A DNA stretch of 64,000 bases, from positions 3,224,001 through 3,288,000 of the forward strand of contig OY969108.1 of assembly GCA_963697965.1 (NCBI GenBank), given 5' to 3'. Below are positions 17,176 through 25,615 of this stretch, piece by piece. The first letter of the stretch is position 1; the number at the start of each line of letters is the position of its first letter. The stretch comes from JAPLJC01 sp963697965 (lineage in GTDB: Bacteria > Desulfobacterota > Desulfobaccia > Desulfobaccales > 0-14-0-80-60-11). The notes below the pieces were generated by a model, which was not told where the DNA came from, did no database searches, and saw only the letters and a program-made list of their open reading frames with translations. The translations under genes were made by a program, and so were the position numbers.

Positions 17176-18705
17176 TCAGACGGTGAATTTCCGGTCCAGG
17201 GTGCGATATTGAATGGACTCGGCCACGTGGGCCGGGGAGAGGTCGGCCGCCCCTTCCAGGTCGGCGATGGTGCGGGCGATCTTGAGGATGCGGTGGTAGG
17301 CCCGGGCGCTCAGGGCCAGGCGCTCCATGGCCGCCTCCAGGAGGCGCTGGCACTCCGGCGACAGGACGCAGTGCTGCTTCAAGAGGCGGGGGGGCATGTG
17401 GGCGTTGGCAAAGATGCGGCCCCTGACAAAGCGCCGGGATTGGGCCTCCCGGGCCTTCAGCACCTGGATGCGCATCTCCGCCGAGCCCTCCGCGGCATCG
17501 CTGGCGGCCAGTTCCCGGAAACCCAGCGCCGGCACCGCGATGTGCATGTCGATGCGGTCCAGCAGCGGCCCGGAGATGCGGCTCCGGTACTGCTGGATCT
17601 GTTTGGGGGTGCAGGCGCAGGCCCGCCGCGAGTCGCCGTAATAACCGCAGGGGCAGGGATTCATGGCCGCCACCAGCATTACCCGGCCTGGGTAGGTGAC
17701 CGAGCTGGCCGCCCGGGAAATGGTGACCCGGCCCTCTTCCAGGGGCTGGCGCAGCACCTCCAGGGTGGACCGCTTGAACTCCGGCAGCTCGTCCAGAAAC
17801 AGGACCCCGTGGTGGGCCAGGCTGATCTCGCCGGGCCGGGGGTTGGTGCCGCCGCCGATGAGACCGGCGTCGGAAATGGTGTGGTGGGGGTTCCGGAAGG
17901 GCCGCGCCGTGATCAGGGGCTGGCCGGGCCGGAGGCGCCCCATGATGCTGTAGATCTTGGAGGTCTCCAGGGCCTCCTCAAAACTGAGAGGCGGCAAAAT
18001 CGAAGGGAGGCAGCGGGCCAGCATAGTCTTGCCGGCGCCCGGCGGCCCCATCATCAGGACGTTGTGGCTGCCCGCCGCGGCAATGAGCAAGGCCCGTTTC
18101 GCCGGTTCCTGCCCCTTGACTTCCCGGAAGTCCGACTCCATCCGGGGAGGCTCGCCTTCCAGGTCCGGCAGGGCCGGCGCCACCGGGGCCAGGGCTTGCC
18201 GGCCGCTTAAGTGCTCCACCACCTGGGCCAGGTTTTCCGCGGCATAGGCCTCGACCCCCTGGACCACCGCGGCCTCCGGCCCGTTCTCCTTGGAGATGAT
18301 CAGGGCCAAACCCGCCTCCCGGGTGGCCTGGGCCATGGACAGCACCCCCCGGGTCGGTTTCAAACGGCCGTCCAGAGACAACTCCCCGAAGAACAGGTGC
18401 CTTTCCAGGGGCTCCGGGGGCAGCAGGCCCTGGGCCGCCAGGATGCCCACCGCCGCCGGCAGGTCGAAGCCGGTGCCATCCTTGCGCACGTCCGCCGGGG
18501 CCAGATTGATGGTGATGCGATTGCCGGGGTATTTATAGCCGGAGTTCTTGACCGCGGCCCGGACCCGGTCCTTGCTCTCTTTAACCGCGGCCTCGGGCAG
18601 GCCCACGGTGGTAAAGGCCGGCAGCCCCGGCGCCAGGTCGACTTCCACCTCCACCAGGTAGGCGTCCACTCCCTTGAGGGCGCCGCTCTTCACCCGCGCC
18701 AGCAT
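17176..18705 (-). CDS. comM: Mg chelatase-like AAA+ ATPase ComM (YifB)
   Basis: 509 residues. The N-terminal ChlI domain (SGALKGVDAYLVEVEVDLAP, then GLPEAAVKESKDRVRAA) is followed by an AAA+ core with Walker A (GPPGAGKTMLARCL) and Walker B (GVLFLDELPEF), and a C-terminal helical domain ending near YRTLDRKF. A Cys-rich insert (MNPCPCGYYGDSRRACAC) is normal for the family. ComM is a hexameric helicase that promotes branch migration during natural transformation. Its last about 50 bases are duplicated at 13112-13164. Confidence 0.96.
   Translation of the reverse strand: MLARVKSGALKGVDAYLVEVEVDLAPGLPAFTTVGLPEAAVKESKDRVRAAVKNSGYKYPGNRITINLAPADVRKDGTGFDLPAAVGILAAQGLLPPEPLERHLFFGELSLDGRLKPTRGVLSMAQATREAGLALIISKENGPEAAVVQGVEAYAAENLAQVVEHLSGRQALAPVAPALPDLEGEPPRMESDFREVKGQEPAKRALLIAAAGSHNVLMMGPPGAGKTMLARCLPSILPPLSFEEALETSKIYSIMGRLRPGQPLITARPFRNPHHTISDAGLIGGGTNPRPGEISLAHHGVLFLDELPEFKRSTLEVLRQPLEEGRVTISRAASSVTYPGRVMLVAAMNPCPCGYYGDSRRACACTPKQIQQYRSRISGPLLDRIDMHIAVPALGFRELAASDAAEGSAEMRIQVLKAREAQSRRFVRGRIFANAHMPPRLLKQHCVLSPECQRLLEAAMERLALSARAYHRILKIARTIADLEGAADLSPAHVAESIQYRTLDRKFTV
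17192..17244. repeat. direct repeat within comM 3' end (right copy)
   Basis: Partner of 13112-13164. This copy keeps the comM reading frame and stop, so the native gene is intact and the duplicate lies at the far side of the inserted accessory cassette. Confidence 0.9.
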
Positions 18706-19360
18706 GACGGTTCCCCGGTAAATCTTTGAGCCAACTTAAATACCTCAACACGGTCATTGGTCACATGTTGACCAATTTTCTGCCAAAATGTTTTTGTAGG
18801 GGCGGACCCGCGTGTCCGCCCCCGGGGGGGCGGAGCCAATCACCGGCTGTAAGCCTGCGCCGCCGTGCGTACGCACTAGAGATATTTCCAGAAGCTTTTG
18901 CAAAACCCTATTTCACTGTCACCCTGAACAGAATCTAAGGTCACTAAACATACTAGTGGACTGCTCTGCAATTGATTATCCATATGAAAATGACTGGATT
19001 TTAACCCCCCTTTGGAAAAGGGGGTTTAGGGGGGATTTAATATAACCTCTTGGAATCCCCCTACATCCCCCTTTTTCAAAGGGGGACTTAACCATGCCAA
19101 ATCCAGCGTTCCAATCTTGATATTGTGTCCAGCTAATTATGAAACACGCCACTAGATTTACTAGATTCTTCGCTGCGCTCAGAATGACATTGGGGGGCAG
19201 ACGGAGGTTTGGCAATAGCTTCATTTCCAGTACCTTGACAGCAATTCGTATAAACGAGATTTTACCTGAAAAATTGGAGAAAAGATAGCAACCTAACGTG
19301 GACCCGGCCCGTCAGCGCCGGGAGTGATCCTGCTCGCGCCCCTTGCTGTTCTCCCCCCCC
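18706..19360. other. repeat-rich spacer between comM and the tRNA remnant
   Basis: No gene supported. It contains a GGGGCGGAC/GTCCGCCCC palindrome (18799-18822), a MITE-like block of alternating CCCCCTTT/AAAGGGGG arms (19001-19090), and a segment near 19,163-19,190 of the TTCTTCGCTGCGCTCAGAATGA type that is widespread as a short dispersed repeat in bacteria. Confidence 0.7.
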
Positions 19361-19390
19361 AAAAAAACGGCCCCTGGCAACCAGGGGCCG
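19361..19390 (-). terminator. intrinsic terminator of the original tRNA-Ala locus
   Basis: A perfect 10-bp stem (CGGCCCCTGG / CCAGGGGCCG, 3-base loop, 19368-19390) is followed on the minus strand by seven T residues (19361-19367). It lies just downstream of the tRNA 3' remnant on the same strand, so it was probably the terminator of the tRNA before the island inserted. Confidence 0.82.
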
Positions 19391-19410
19391 CAACTAACTT
19401 AGCTTGTTGG

Positions 19411-19448
19411 GATGAGGGGACTTGAACCCCTGACCTCCTGCATGCGAA
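19411..19448 (-). repeat. attL: 38-bp copy of the tRNA-Ala 3' half
   Basis: 38 consecutive bases identical to 51155-51192, covering the anticodon loop, variable loop and T-arm into the acceptor stem. The bases beyond the repeat differ on both sides, so no functional tRNA is encoded here. Same orientation as the intact tRNA, as expected for an integrase-generated direct repeat. Confidence 0.92.
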
Positions 19449-20116
19449 CCACAGGTACAGCAAAGAAAGCCCGCGGAACCCGCGTGGTTGAGAGACCGAG
19501 ATTGCCGGAAATGCGTTAATCTGCGCCTGTTTCCTCGCAAACCTACTCACCGACCTACTCACCATTTCATAGGGTTCAAATATTTTTCGCCAAGTATAAA
19601 ATCTTTGCCCCTTACCGAACTGAGGCTGAAAAAGTGTCCTCCAAAGGCTATGTCAAGTTCAATGCAGGACTTCTCAGAGTGTCATTTGGAAGGAGAGGGA
19701 GCCCCCAAAGGTAAACGGATATGAGAGGACCATTGAGATAGGGTGTCTGGTGCATCCCTCGCCTGAGGCCGCGTTGCCCCCCCTGTGGTGCGCCAGCACC
19801 CTCGCCACGGCGCCGGCACTGTCCCCCCGGACTGCAAACCGCTCCCCCGCCCCGGCCCCGGTGTCCACCATGCAGCAGCCGCTCGCCGCGGTCCCGCCAC
19901 CGCCGCCGCCACCCGCAGCCCCTTCAGCAGCTCCATCAGCAGCTCCATCAGCAGCTCCACCCGCGGCTCTCCCTCTCGGCAATGGAAGCCCTCGCCTATC
20001 AGTGCTCGTCGGACAACCCGCAGGTTTTTTACCAGAAATGCCAGATTAAATCTCGACTAAAATATGTAAGATCTGTTGTAACCTTCTCCAATGACTATGA
20101 AAAGAGGGTTTTCCAT
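19449..20116. other. left end of the island, no clear gene
   Basis: Contains a plus-strand tail (about 19500-19572) whose translation ends ANLLTDLLTIS, resembling the ends of phage-type integrases and sharing 13 bases (19540-19552) with the end of the integrase at 51,078. It also has a 12-bp unit repeat (CAGCAGCTCCAT type, about 19926-19963) in a Pro/Ala-coding low-complexity stretch. Open frames here are compositional and I do not call them genes. Confidence 0.55.
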
Positions 20117-20701
20117 TCATGTAATCTGGAGACGCTCAAAAAGCATCCTTAAAATCTTTTCATATTGTGAACCAGGCGCCACTTTCCTTATAACTCTATA
20201 ATTCTCTTGTAAAGTTTCTTCTATCTTCCGTTCAGTCAAATGAGGTAATTTCGTAGCTAGTATAAGACTTTCTATAGTGAGGGCTTCTGCCCTGTTGATC
20301 AAAGTTATACTGCCATTTATTTGGACATGGACAGGCGTAGCCGTCAAATGAAACGTATTTTCTTTCTCTTTAACCCCTGTGAGCTTGAATTCTATGACTG
20401 CGGGGCTATCCTTGATGATGGGAGCATTGACTTGGGTCGCTTTCTGATAGACTATTTTTGCTTTATCGAAGAGCGCTTCATAAAGAACCACTACATCGGA
20501 CATCAGGTTCACCACAAATTCCCTAAAAGTCATGATATTTTTTATCGTTCTAGTATTTTTATATATTTCCATCCGGAGCGTGGTGAAATCGTCAGTCCAG
20601 ACTCCTATGGGTGCTGAATGTGGATCATTATTATGATATGTTGATATAATGATCTCATAAATCCAGCCCTTCTTCATTCCGATTTTTTTCAGTATTTCCA
20701 T
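20117..20701 (-). CDS. DUF447-like flavin-binding protein
   Basis: 194 residues. The N-terminal block YEIIISTYHNNDPHSAPIGVW and the later FREFVVNLMSDVVVLYEALF match the pattern of DUF447 proteins (FMN-binding split-barrel fold) found in methanogens and in bacteria with tetrahydromethanopterin pathways. The reaction is unknown. It stands alone at the left end of the C1 gene cluster, on the same strand as the main operon, and is more AT-rich than it. Family assignment rests on recalled sequence pattern; a flavin reductase-like role is inference. Confidence 0.65.
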   Translation of the reverse strand: MEILKKIGMKKGWIYEIIISTYHNNDPHSAPIGVWTDDFTTLRMEIYKNTRTIKNIMTFREFVVNLMSDVVVLYEALFDKAKIVYQKATQVNAPIIKDSPAVIEFKLTGVKEKENTFHLTATPVHVQINGSITLINRAEALTIESLILATKLPHLTERKIEETLQENYRVIRKVAPGSQYEKILRMLFERLQIT

Positions 20702-21441
20702 TTGATTTTCCTATTCAAAATCGATTGATAAGTCATGATCTTGTTTCTGAGCCTCCAGTGGAAAGCAGACACGCCAGAAAAGAGCTTGGATATGGATCGC
20801 CTTCTGCTCCCCATCTTATTCGAGCCGGGATAATAGGCTTGGCTACCTTTATTAAAATCATCAGTGCTTGTGAGCTTGCTTCCCGAAGTTGACAGCAAAA
20901 CGATAATGTTTTCGAGACTGCCACTTTTCCTGGAAATTTCTCTCACCAGTCGAACTCTGGCGATTGCTGTCCCCCGACGCGCACCTGTTCACACAAACAA
21001 CCCCGAAAAAAGCCGGTTCAAGGAAAACATGAGCAGGAAGGGCGAGGAATCATATAGCTTATAATGGTCCCGTTTGCATGGTCAATGCTGGTCCCTTATT
21101 GCTTTTCCGTTCACATTCAGATAATATACTTTTTCATCAAGGTGGTGAAGTATACCCAGGCCAACTTCCAGAGGTCCAACCGCATCATTTCCAAGAGCTT
21201 TTCCGGCGCGGCGCCAATCTCCTTAATACTTCAAGGACCTTGGGAACAGGGACTCCTAGTTATTGCCATCCTGGTTGAGTGGAGCCAACGCTCGCGTGAG
21301 GGGGAAGCGGGGAATTTGCGAGCAGCCCGCTCCTGAGGCCAGAGAATCATGAGGGGCGGCAGCTTGCTCGCCAAAAAAAGCTGCCATTGCGGCTATTTCT
21401 GTAAATCTCACATAACAACTTCTAGCGTTTTGAGGTACGAA
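20702..21441. other. spacer upstream of mfnB
   Basis: 740 bases without a recognisable gene. A plus-strand frame from 21,078 to 21,278 (ending RTLGTGTPSYCHPG) looks more protein-like than the rest and may be a gene relic, but I cannot identify it. Confidence 0.5.
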
Positions 21442-22215
21442 GTGAAGCTTCTGGTTAGTGTGGCGAGTGAAGAGGAAGTCACTCCTGCCGTGGACGGCGG
21501 AGCTGATATCATCGATGTCAAAAATCCGCAGGAGGGACCTTTGGGGGCCAATTTCCCCTGCGTGATTCAGCGCATACGCAAACTTACCCCGCCAGAATTG
21601 CCAGTTAGTGCCACTATCGGGGACGCACCAAATCTGCCGGGCATGATGGCCCTGGCTGCGTTGGGTGCCGCTATGTGTGGGATCCAATATGTCAAAGTCG
21701 GATTGCTTGGCACTCGGTCCCCACGCGATGCCGTCTTCCTTCTTCAACAGGTGTGTCGGGCGGTACACGCCTACAGCCCCCAGACGCGCATCATCGCAGC
21801 AGCCTATGCCGATGCACACAAAGTCAACGCGCTGCCTCCACTCGCCCTGCCTGCCGTGGCGAAGGAAGCCGGTGTTGACGGCTGCCTCCTGGACACCATA
21901 CGAAAAGGTGACGGTACGCTGTTGACAAATCTTAGCGATGCGCAGCTGCAAGATTTTGCCGCACAATGCCGCGATGCTCACCTGCTCTGTGCCTTGGCTG
22001 GGTCATTGGCCGAAAAGGACATTCCACACGTCTGCAAATTCAAGGTAGATATCATCGGTGTCAGAACCGCGGCCTGCCGGGGTAACCGTGTCAGCGGCTT
22101 TGTGGATCGTGAAAAAGTCCAGCGCTTGAAGAAATTCATCGCTGCAAACATGTTCCGCGAGTCCTTCCCTTTGCCAGCAATTCCTCCAGACGATGCGGTT
22201 CATTCCCGTTTATGA
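21442..22215 (+). CDS. mfnB: (5-formylfuran-3-yl)methyl phosphate synthase MfnB
   Basis: 257 residues from GTG at 21442, with GAGG six bases upstream; a longer frame to 21349 lacks family sequence. KLLVSVASEEEVTPAVDGGA, DIIDVKNPQEGPLGANFP and GVDGCLLDTIRKGDG with the Lys-rich TIM-barrel active-site pattern identify MfnB (formerly DUF556). It condenses two glyceraldehyde-3-phosphates into the furan of methanofuran. It faces the mfnEFD genes and its 3' end overlaps mfnE by 80 bases on opposite strands. Confidence 0.9.
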   Translation: MKLLVSVASEEEVTPAVDGGADIIDVKNPQEGPLGANFPCVIQRIRKLTPPELPVSATIGDAPNLPGMMALAALGAAMCGIQYVKVGLLGTRSPRDAVFLLQQVCRAVHAYSPQTRIIAAAYADAHKVNALPPLALPAVAKEAGVDGCLLDTIRKGDGTLLTNLSDAQLQDFAAQCRDAHLLCALAGSLAEKDIPHVCKFKVDIIGVRTAACRGNRVSGFVDREKVQRLKKFIAANMFRESFPLPAIPPDDAVHSRL

Positions 22216-22795
22216 TCCATAGATCAAGGCCGCTGTCACGTATGACGGTTGCGAGGAACCGGTCCACCCCTGCGCAGTTGGCCAGTTGCTCCAATGTGAG
22301 AGACTCCAATAAGTCACTTTCACCCTCCCCCGGGCGCGCTTCGCTATAAAGGCCATCCACATCCTTTAACAGAACCAATTTGGGCGCCCCAGCCGATTTG
22401 GCTACCCAGGCGCTAATGGAATCGGAAGTCACCTCCCAACTATGGGGAAGTGAATCAGCTTGACGAATCAGATCGAATGGCAGGAGCACCGGAACCCGTC
22501 TGGCAAAAGCGATTTTGTTGGCGGCCTCCAGATTTCTTACGGACTGGCTGTGGGGGATCAAATCGGAAAGGAGATAGCCGTATTGGTCCATGGCCAAAAT
22601 AGCCATCCAGTGGGCTGTGGCATTACTGAGCCCATAGCATTTGTCATAGTCCCGCACTGTGTCTGCGAAGGAACCTCCTCCTGGCACCACCAGCAGGCAA
22701 TGTTGGCGCCCCAGGCCTGCCAACTGCCGACACAACTTCTGCAAACCGGCGCCACGGCTCAAGCTGCCGCCAAACTTGACCACAACCTCAATCAT
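22136..22795 (-). CDS. mfnE: [5-(aminomethyl)furan-3-yl]methyl phosphate kinase MfnE
   Basis: 219 residues of the amino acid kinase fold: VVVKFGGSLSRGAGLQKLC at the start, VVPGGGSFADTVRDYD, VTSDSISAWVAKSAGAPKLV and LLKDVDGLY. In methanofuran synthesis MfnE phosphorylates the aminomethylfuran phosphate to the diphosphate that MfnF uses. ATG overlaps the mfnF stop by 4 bases. The family also contains uridylate and aspartate kinases, but the neighbours decide the call. Its last 80 bases are antisense to the end of mfnB. Confidence 0.85.
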   Translation of the reverse strand: MIEVVVKFGGSLSRGAGLQKLCRQLAGLGRQHCLLVVPGGGSFADTVRDYDKCYGLSNATAHWMAILAMDQYGYLLSDLIPHSQSVRNLEAANKIAFARRVPVLLPFDLIRQADSLPHSWEVTSDSISAWVAKSAGAPKLVLLKDVDGLYSEARPGEGESDLLESLTLEQLANCAGVDRFLATVIRDSGLDLWIINGNEPHRLEELLAKGRTRGTCLQR

Positions 22796-23850
22796 GGGTT
22801 CTCCTCGTCGAACTTACGTGCCAGGAGGTATGCTGCGGCTTGAGCAGGGAGTGCCGCGGTGGCCTTTACACCCCATTCCTTGGCTAAGTCCAAGACGGTG
22901 ATCCCCAGATGCGTTCCCGCTTCCGCCGCCAGAAAAGCTCCCGCACCAGCTACCACCAGCGGCATTTGATATCCATTGTCAATCCTTGAAAGAACCTGGC
23001 ACAAGGCTTCAATCAGTTGTTGCAACTGTTTCTCGAAAAGATATCTTGCTAATTTGAATAGTTGTTCTTTATTCAGCATCTCAGCGTCGGCACAAACCAG
23101 GCGTGCCAGCCGCTCCCTAGACGCTTGGCGGGACTTGGCTCGGCCATCAGCTGTAGGGCAAGTGTATGACTCTGGAGATATGTATCCTAACCAGAGATAG
23201 ACATCGGCCATCAGCGTAAACAATTCCGCCGCCACTCGGCACATCCGGCCATTAATGGGCACTTGCCCGACTATGGTATTGGGGTTGGTCCGCAAGATTC
23301 CTGAAAAGATTAACTCACCGGACGTCAGGCGTTCCATATCTGTTCGCCCCGTGCAGATTACTCGCCCCTCCCGGATCGGAATGATGTCTGTAGTGGTACT
23401 GCCTACGTCCATCAAGATGCAGTCGCAGTGTCTGTGGGCAACATATAGCCCGCTGGCAAGCCAATTGCTTGCGGCAAAATCGAGAGGATGTTGACGTGCT
23501 TCGCTAAGTGGCACAAAATCACCTTCCAGGCTCAGTGGGTAGATGGGGATATTCGGGAAAACTTGATTTATGGTGTCAAGGATCGAGAGCACGCCTTCGC
23601 GTTTGCTGCGAAATGTGTCAGAAAGTTCAGCGGTCATGGTCACCGCCATTGCTTTGGTTAAGGCGATGCCCAATTCATCACCGATCTGCTCCAGCATGCC
23701 GGGCAGGTTTTCCCGTTTTCGCCAGATCTCGAAAGGGTGTACCACAACTCTGCTGTCCACAATTTCCCCTGCCTGCCAAAGCAGGCGGGCAGCCTTAATG
23801 TTGGCCCCGCCGATATCCCAACCCACCAGATTAAGCATACTGGATGACAC
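22792..23850 (-). CDS. mfnF: MfnF, aryl-ether-forming synthase of methanofuran (hydantoinase/oxoprolinase-like)
   Basis: 352 residues from GTG at 23850, which sits 6 bases after GGAGG; ATG at 23838 is an alternative. LVGWDIGGANIKAA and ILMDVGSTTTDIIPI are the phosphate-binding turns of the ASKHA fold. The family was long annotated as an H4MPT-linked C1 transfer pathway protein and is known in Methanocaldococcus as MfnF, which joins furan diphosphate to gamma-glutamyltyramine. It overlaps the 3' end of the mfnD-like gene by 20 bases and mfnE by 4. Confidence 0.86.
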   Translation of the reverse strand: MSSSMLNLVGWDIGGANIKAARLLWQAGEIVDSRVVVHPFEIWRKRENLPGMLEQIGDELGIALTKAMAVTMTAELSDTFRSKREGVLSILDTINQVFPNIPIYPLSLEGDFVPLSEARQHPLDFAASNWLASGLYVAHRHCDCILMDVGSTTTDIIPIREGRVICTGRTDMERLTSGELIFSGILRTNPNTIVGQVPINGRMCRVAAELFTLMADVYLWLGYISPESYTCPTADGRAKSRQASRERLARLVCADAEMLNKEQLFKLARYLFEKQLQQLIEALCQVLSRIDNGYQMPLVVAGAGAFLAAEAGTHLGITVLDLAKEWGVKATAALPAQAAAYLLARKFDEENP

Positions 23851-24877
23851 TAAAATCCTCCTTGCGAAATGAGGCCTTGCCAGATAGTATAAAATTTTTG
23901 GGAAGCATATTCTCGGTGCAGGCGCGCCAGATGGCTTCTGCCAGATTGATGTTGATAACCTGCCGAAGGCCCACATATGAGGTGGTCAAGCGAGGATTGA
24001 TTTCGATCACATAACATTGATTTTCGGTCAGCACCAGGTCAACTCCGACATATCCTCTGAGCCCAGGCACCAGCGATACCGCGCGCCGGGCATAGGCCAT
24101 CGCCAGGCGCCGCTGGTGATGTTCCAAGGGGATGACTCCACCTTCATATTGGAATGGGATACCTATGTTCATTATTTGCTCGTTCAAGCTTAAAGGCACC
24201 ACCCCGGATGCAGAGGCCAGCAACGAGACACTGGCATGGGTGCCGGGCAGATATTGCTGCAACAATACATCTTTGTGCATCGAGGACATCAAGTCGAGCG
24301 CCAGGTTAAGTGAAGAGAAGTCCGAGGCCAAACTGACTCCTTCACAGCCCACTCCATCGACTGGTTTCACCACCAGGGGAAATCCCAACTCCTCAGCTAC
24401 CGCGGCAGCTCCAGCGCAACTCGTCTGCCTTGTGTTTGGTGTGGGTAGGCCATCCTGCCTAAACCGGAGAAAACAATCCCATTTGTCACCTGCGATGGCT
24501 ACGCCCATGGAACTGGTCCCCAGCAACTGCGTGCCTGTCTCTTCCACCAAAGAACTCAGCCGGGTGAGGATGCCATCGCTCTCTGGAGCAATGATTAGCG
24601 CTGCATCAACTTGAGCAGCCAGATCAGCCAGCGTGTGGCTGTGTTCTTTATGACTTAGACTCACTACCCGATGAGCGGCGAGAGGAAGGCCGATCAACCG
24701 ATGATCGAGGGTCGTGACAAGGTATGCCCGTCCCCATAGCTGGAAATCGGTCAGAACGGCCTGCAGCATGGCTATACCTTCGGCAGCCAGCCCCGGGAGC
24801 GATTCTGCCTCCTGCCAGCCACCGCCAGTCAAAAATTCATGTACCAGAATTCTAAAAGGTGATGACTGCATGCGCAT
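23831..24877 (-). CDS. mfnD: tyramine--L-glutamate ligase MfnD (ATP-grasp)
   Basis: 348 residues. ILVHEFLTGGGW at the N-terminus is the signature of MfnD-type ATP-grasp enzymes. LVVKPVDGVGCEGV (ATP-binding loop) and YVIEINPRLTTSYVGLR (metal-binding Glu/Asn) follow. It would ligate glutamate to tyramine through its gamma-carboxyl in methanofuran synthesis. Two ATGs, 24877 and 24871, are possible. The start region overlaps the start of the divergent HisA-like gene, so both genes must share control within a few bases. Confidence 0.84.
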   Translation of the reverse strand: MRMQSSPFRILVHEFLTGGGWQEAESLPGLAAEGIAMLQAVLTDFQLWGRAYLVTTLDHRLIGLPLAAHRVVSLSHKEHSHTLADLAAQVDAALIIAPESDGILTRLSSLVEETGTQLLGTSSMGVAIAGDKWDCFLRFRQDGLPTPNTRQTSCAGAAAVAEELGFPLVVKPVDGVGCEGVSLASDFSSLNLALDLMSSMHKDVLLQQYLPGTHASVSLLASASGVVPLSLNEQIMNIGIPFQYEGGVIPLEHHQRRLAMAYARRAVSLVPGLRGYVGVDLVLTENQCYVIEINPRLTTSYVGLRQVININLAEAIWRACTENMLPKNFILSGKASFRKEDFSVIQYA

Positions 24878-25610
24878 TATTCCCGTATTGGATCTGATGA
24901 ATGGCCAGGTGGTTCAGGCCGTACGGGGCGAACGAGAGCATTACCGCCCCGTGCAGAGCGTCCTTGTTTCTGAGGCGAAACCCCTCTCCGTTGCCCGCGC
25001 CCTACAAGACGAAACCGGCTGCGAACAATTCTATATAGCCGACCTGGACGCGATCATGGGGCGAGGGGGCCAGGGGGAAATCGTGCAGGAACTGGCGAAT
25101 GGACTCGAAGCCGAATTATGGGTAGACGCGGCAATCAACGATGCCGTCTCCGCCCGCAGGATGCTGGAGACGGGGGCTAATCGGGTGATCGTGTGCTCCG
25201 AAACTCTATCGGATTGGAATGCCTTGAGAGCCATAAGAAGCTCCATCCCAGCGGAACGGCTGTTGTTTAGCATAGACATATTGACAGGCCTGGTTCAGTC
25301 TCGTTCCCCCTTCTTGCATGGTCAAGATCCTTTGGTTTGGCTGGACCTGTTGTCACAGGAAGGCTGGTCGCAGTTCATCCTGCTCACCTTGAATCAAGTG
25401 GGCACGGGTGACGGCCCGGATTGGGAACTCATCAGAACCGCCAATCGTCTTTTTCCTCAGCTCTCACTTATCGCAGGCGGCGGAGTCCGCACATTACAGG
25501 ATTTACAGCAACTGGCCGCGCTCAATGTCAGCGGAGTGCTGGTTGCTACATCTCTTCATCGTGGATGGATCACGCGAAAAGATTTGCAGACACTATCCTG
25601 GGGCAGCTGA
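24870..25610 (+). CDS. HisA/HisF-related TIM-barrel protein of H4MPT clusters
   Basis: 246 residues from ATG at 24870 (AAGGTGATG upstream). IIPVLDLMNGQVVQAVRGER resembles the HisA N-terminus, FYIADLDAIMG follows, and LSLIAGGGVRTLQDLQQL and NVSGVLVATSLHRG form the phosphate-binding loops of the barrel. The catalytic Asp positions of HisA are only partly matched. Such HisA-like proteins sit in methylotroph and methanogen C1 clusters with no proven reaction, so a role in methanofuran or H4MPT synthesis is inference. It converges on the CitG-like gene with a 5-base gap. Confidence 0.75.
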   Translation: MRIIPVLDLMNGQVVQAVRGEREHYRPVQSVLVSEAKPLSVARALQDETGCEQFYIADLDAIMGRGGQGEIVQELANGLEAELWVDAAINDAVSARRMLETGANRVIVCSETLSDWNALRAIRSSIPAERLLFSIDILTGLVQSRSPFLHGQDPLVWLDLLSQEGWSQFILLTLNQVGTGDGPDWELIRTANRLFPQLSLIAGGGVRTLQDLQQLAALNVSGVLVATSLHRGWITRKDLQTLSWGS

Positions 25611-25615
25611 CAGAA

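Noticed and set aside
19400..19460. A functional tRNA-Ala at the left end
   Set aside because: Only the 3' half is present; the D-arm and 5' acceptor strand are missing and the 3' acceptor bases are altered.
19674..19982. Gly/Ala-rich protein on the minus strand
   Set aside because: Created by a 12-bp tandem repeat and GC-rich DNA; neither strand gives a plausible protein.
21256..21981. 241-codon minus-strand frame over mfnB
   Set aside because: Antisense to a clear MfnB; no domain.
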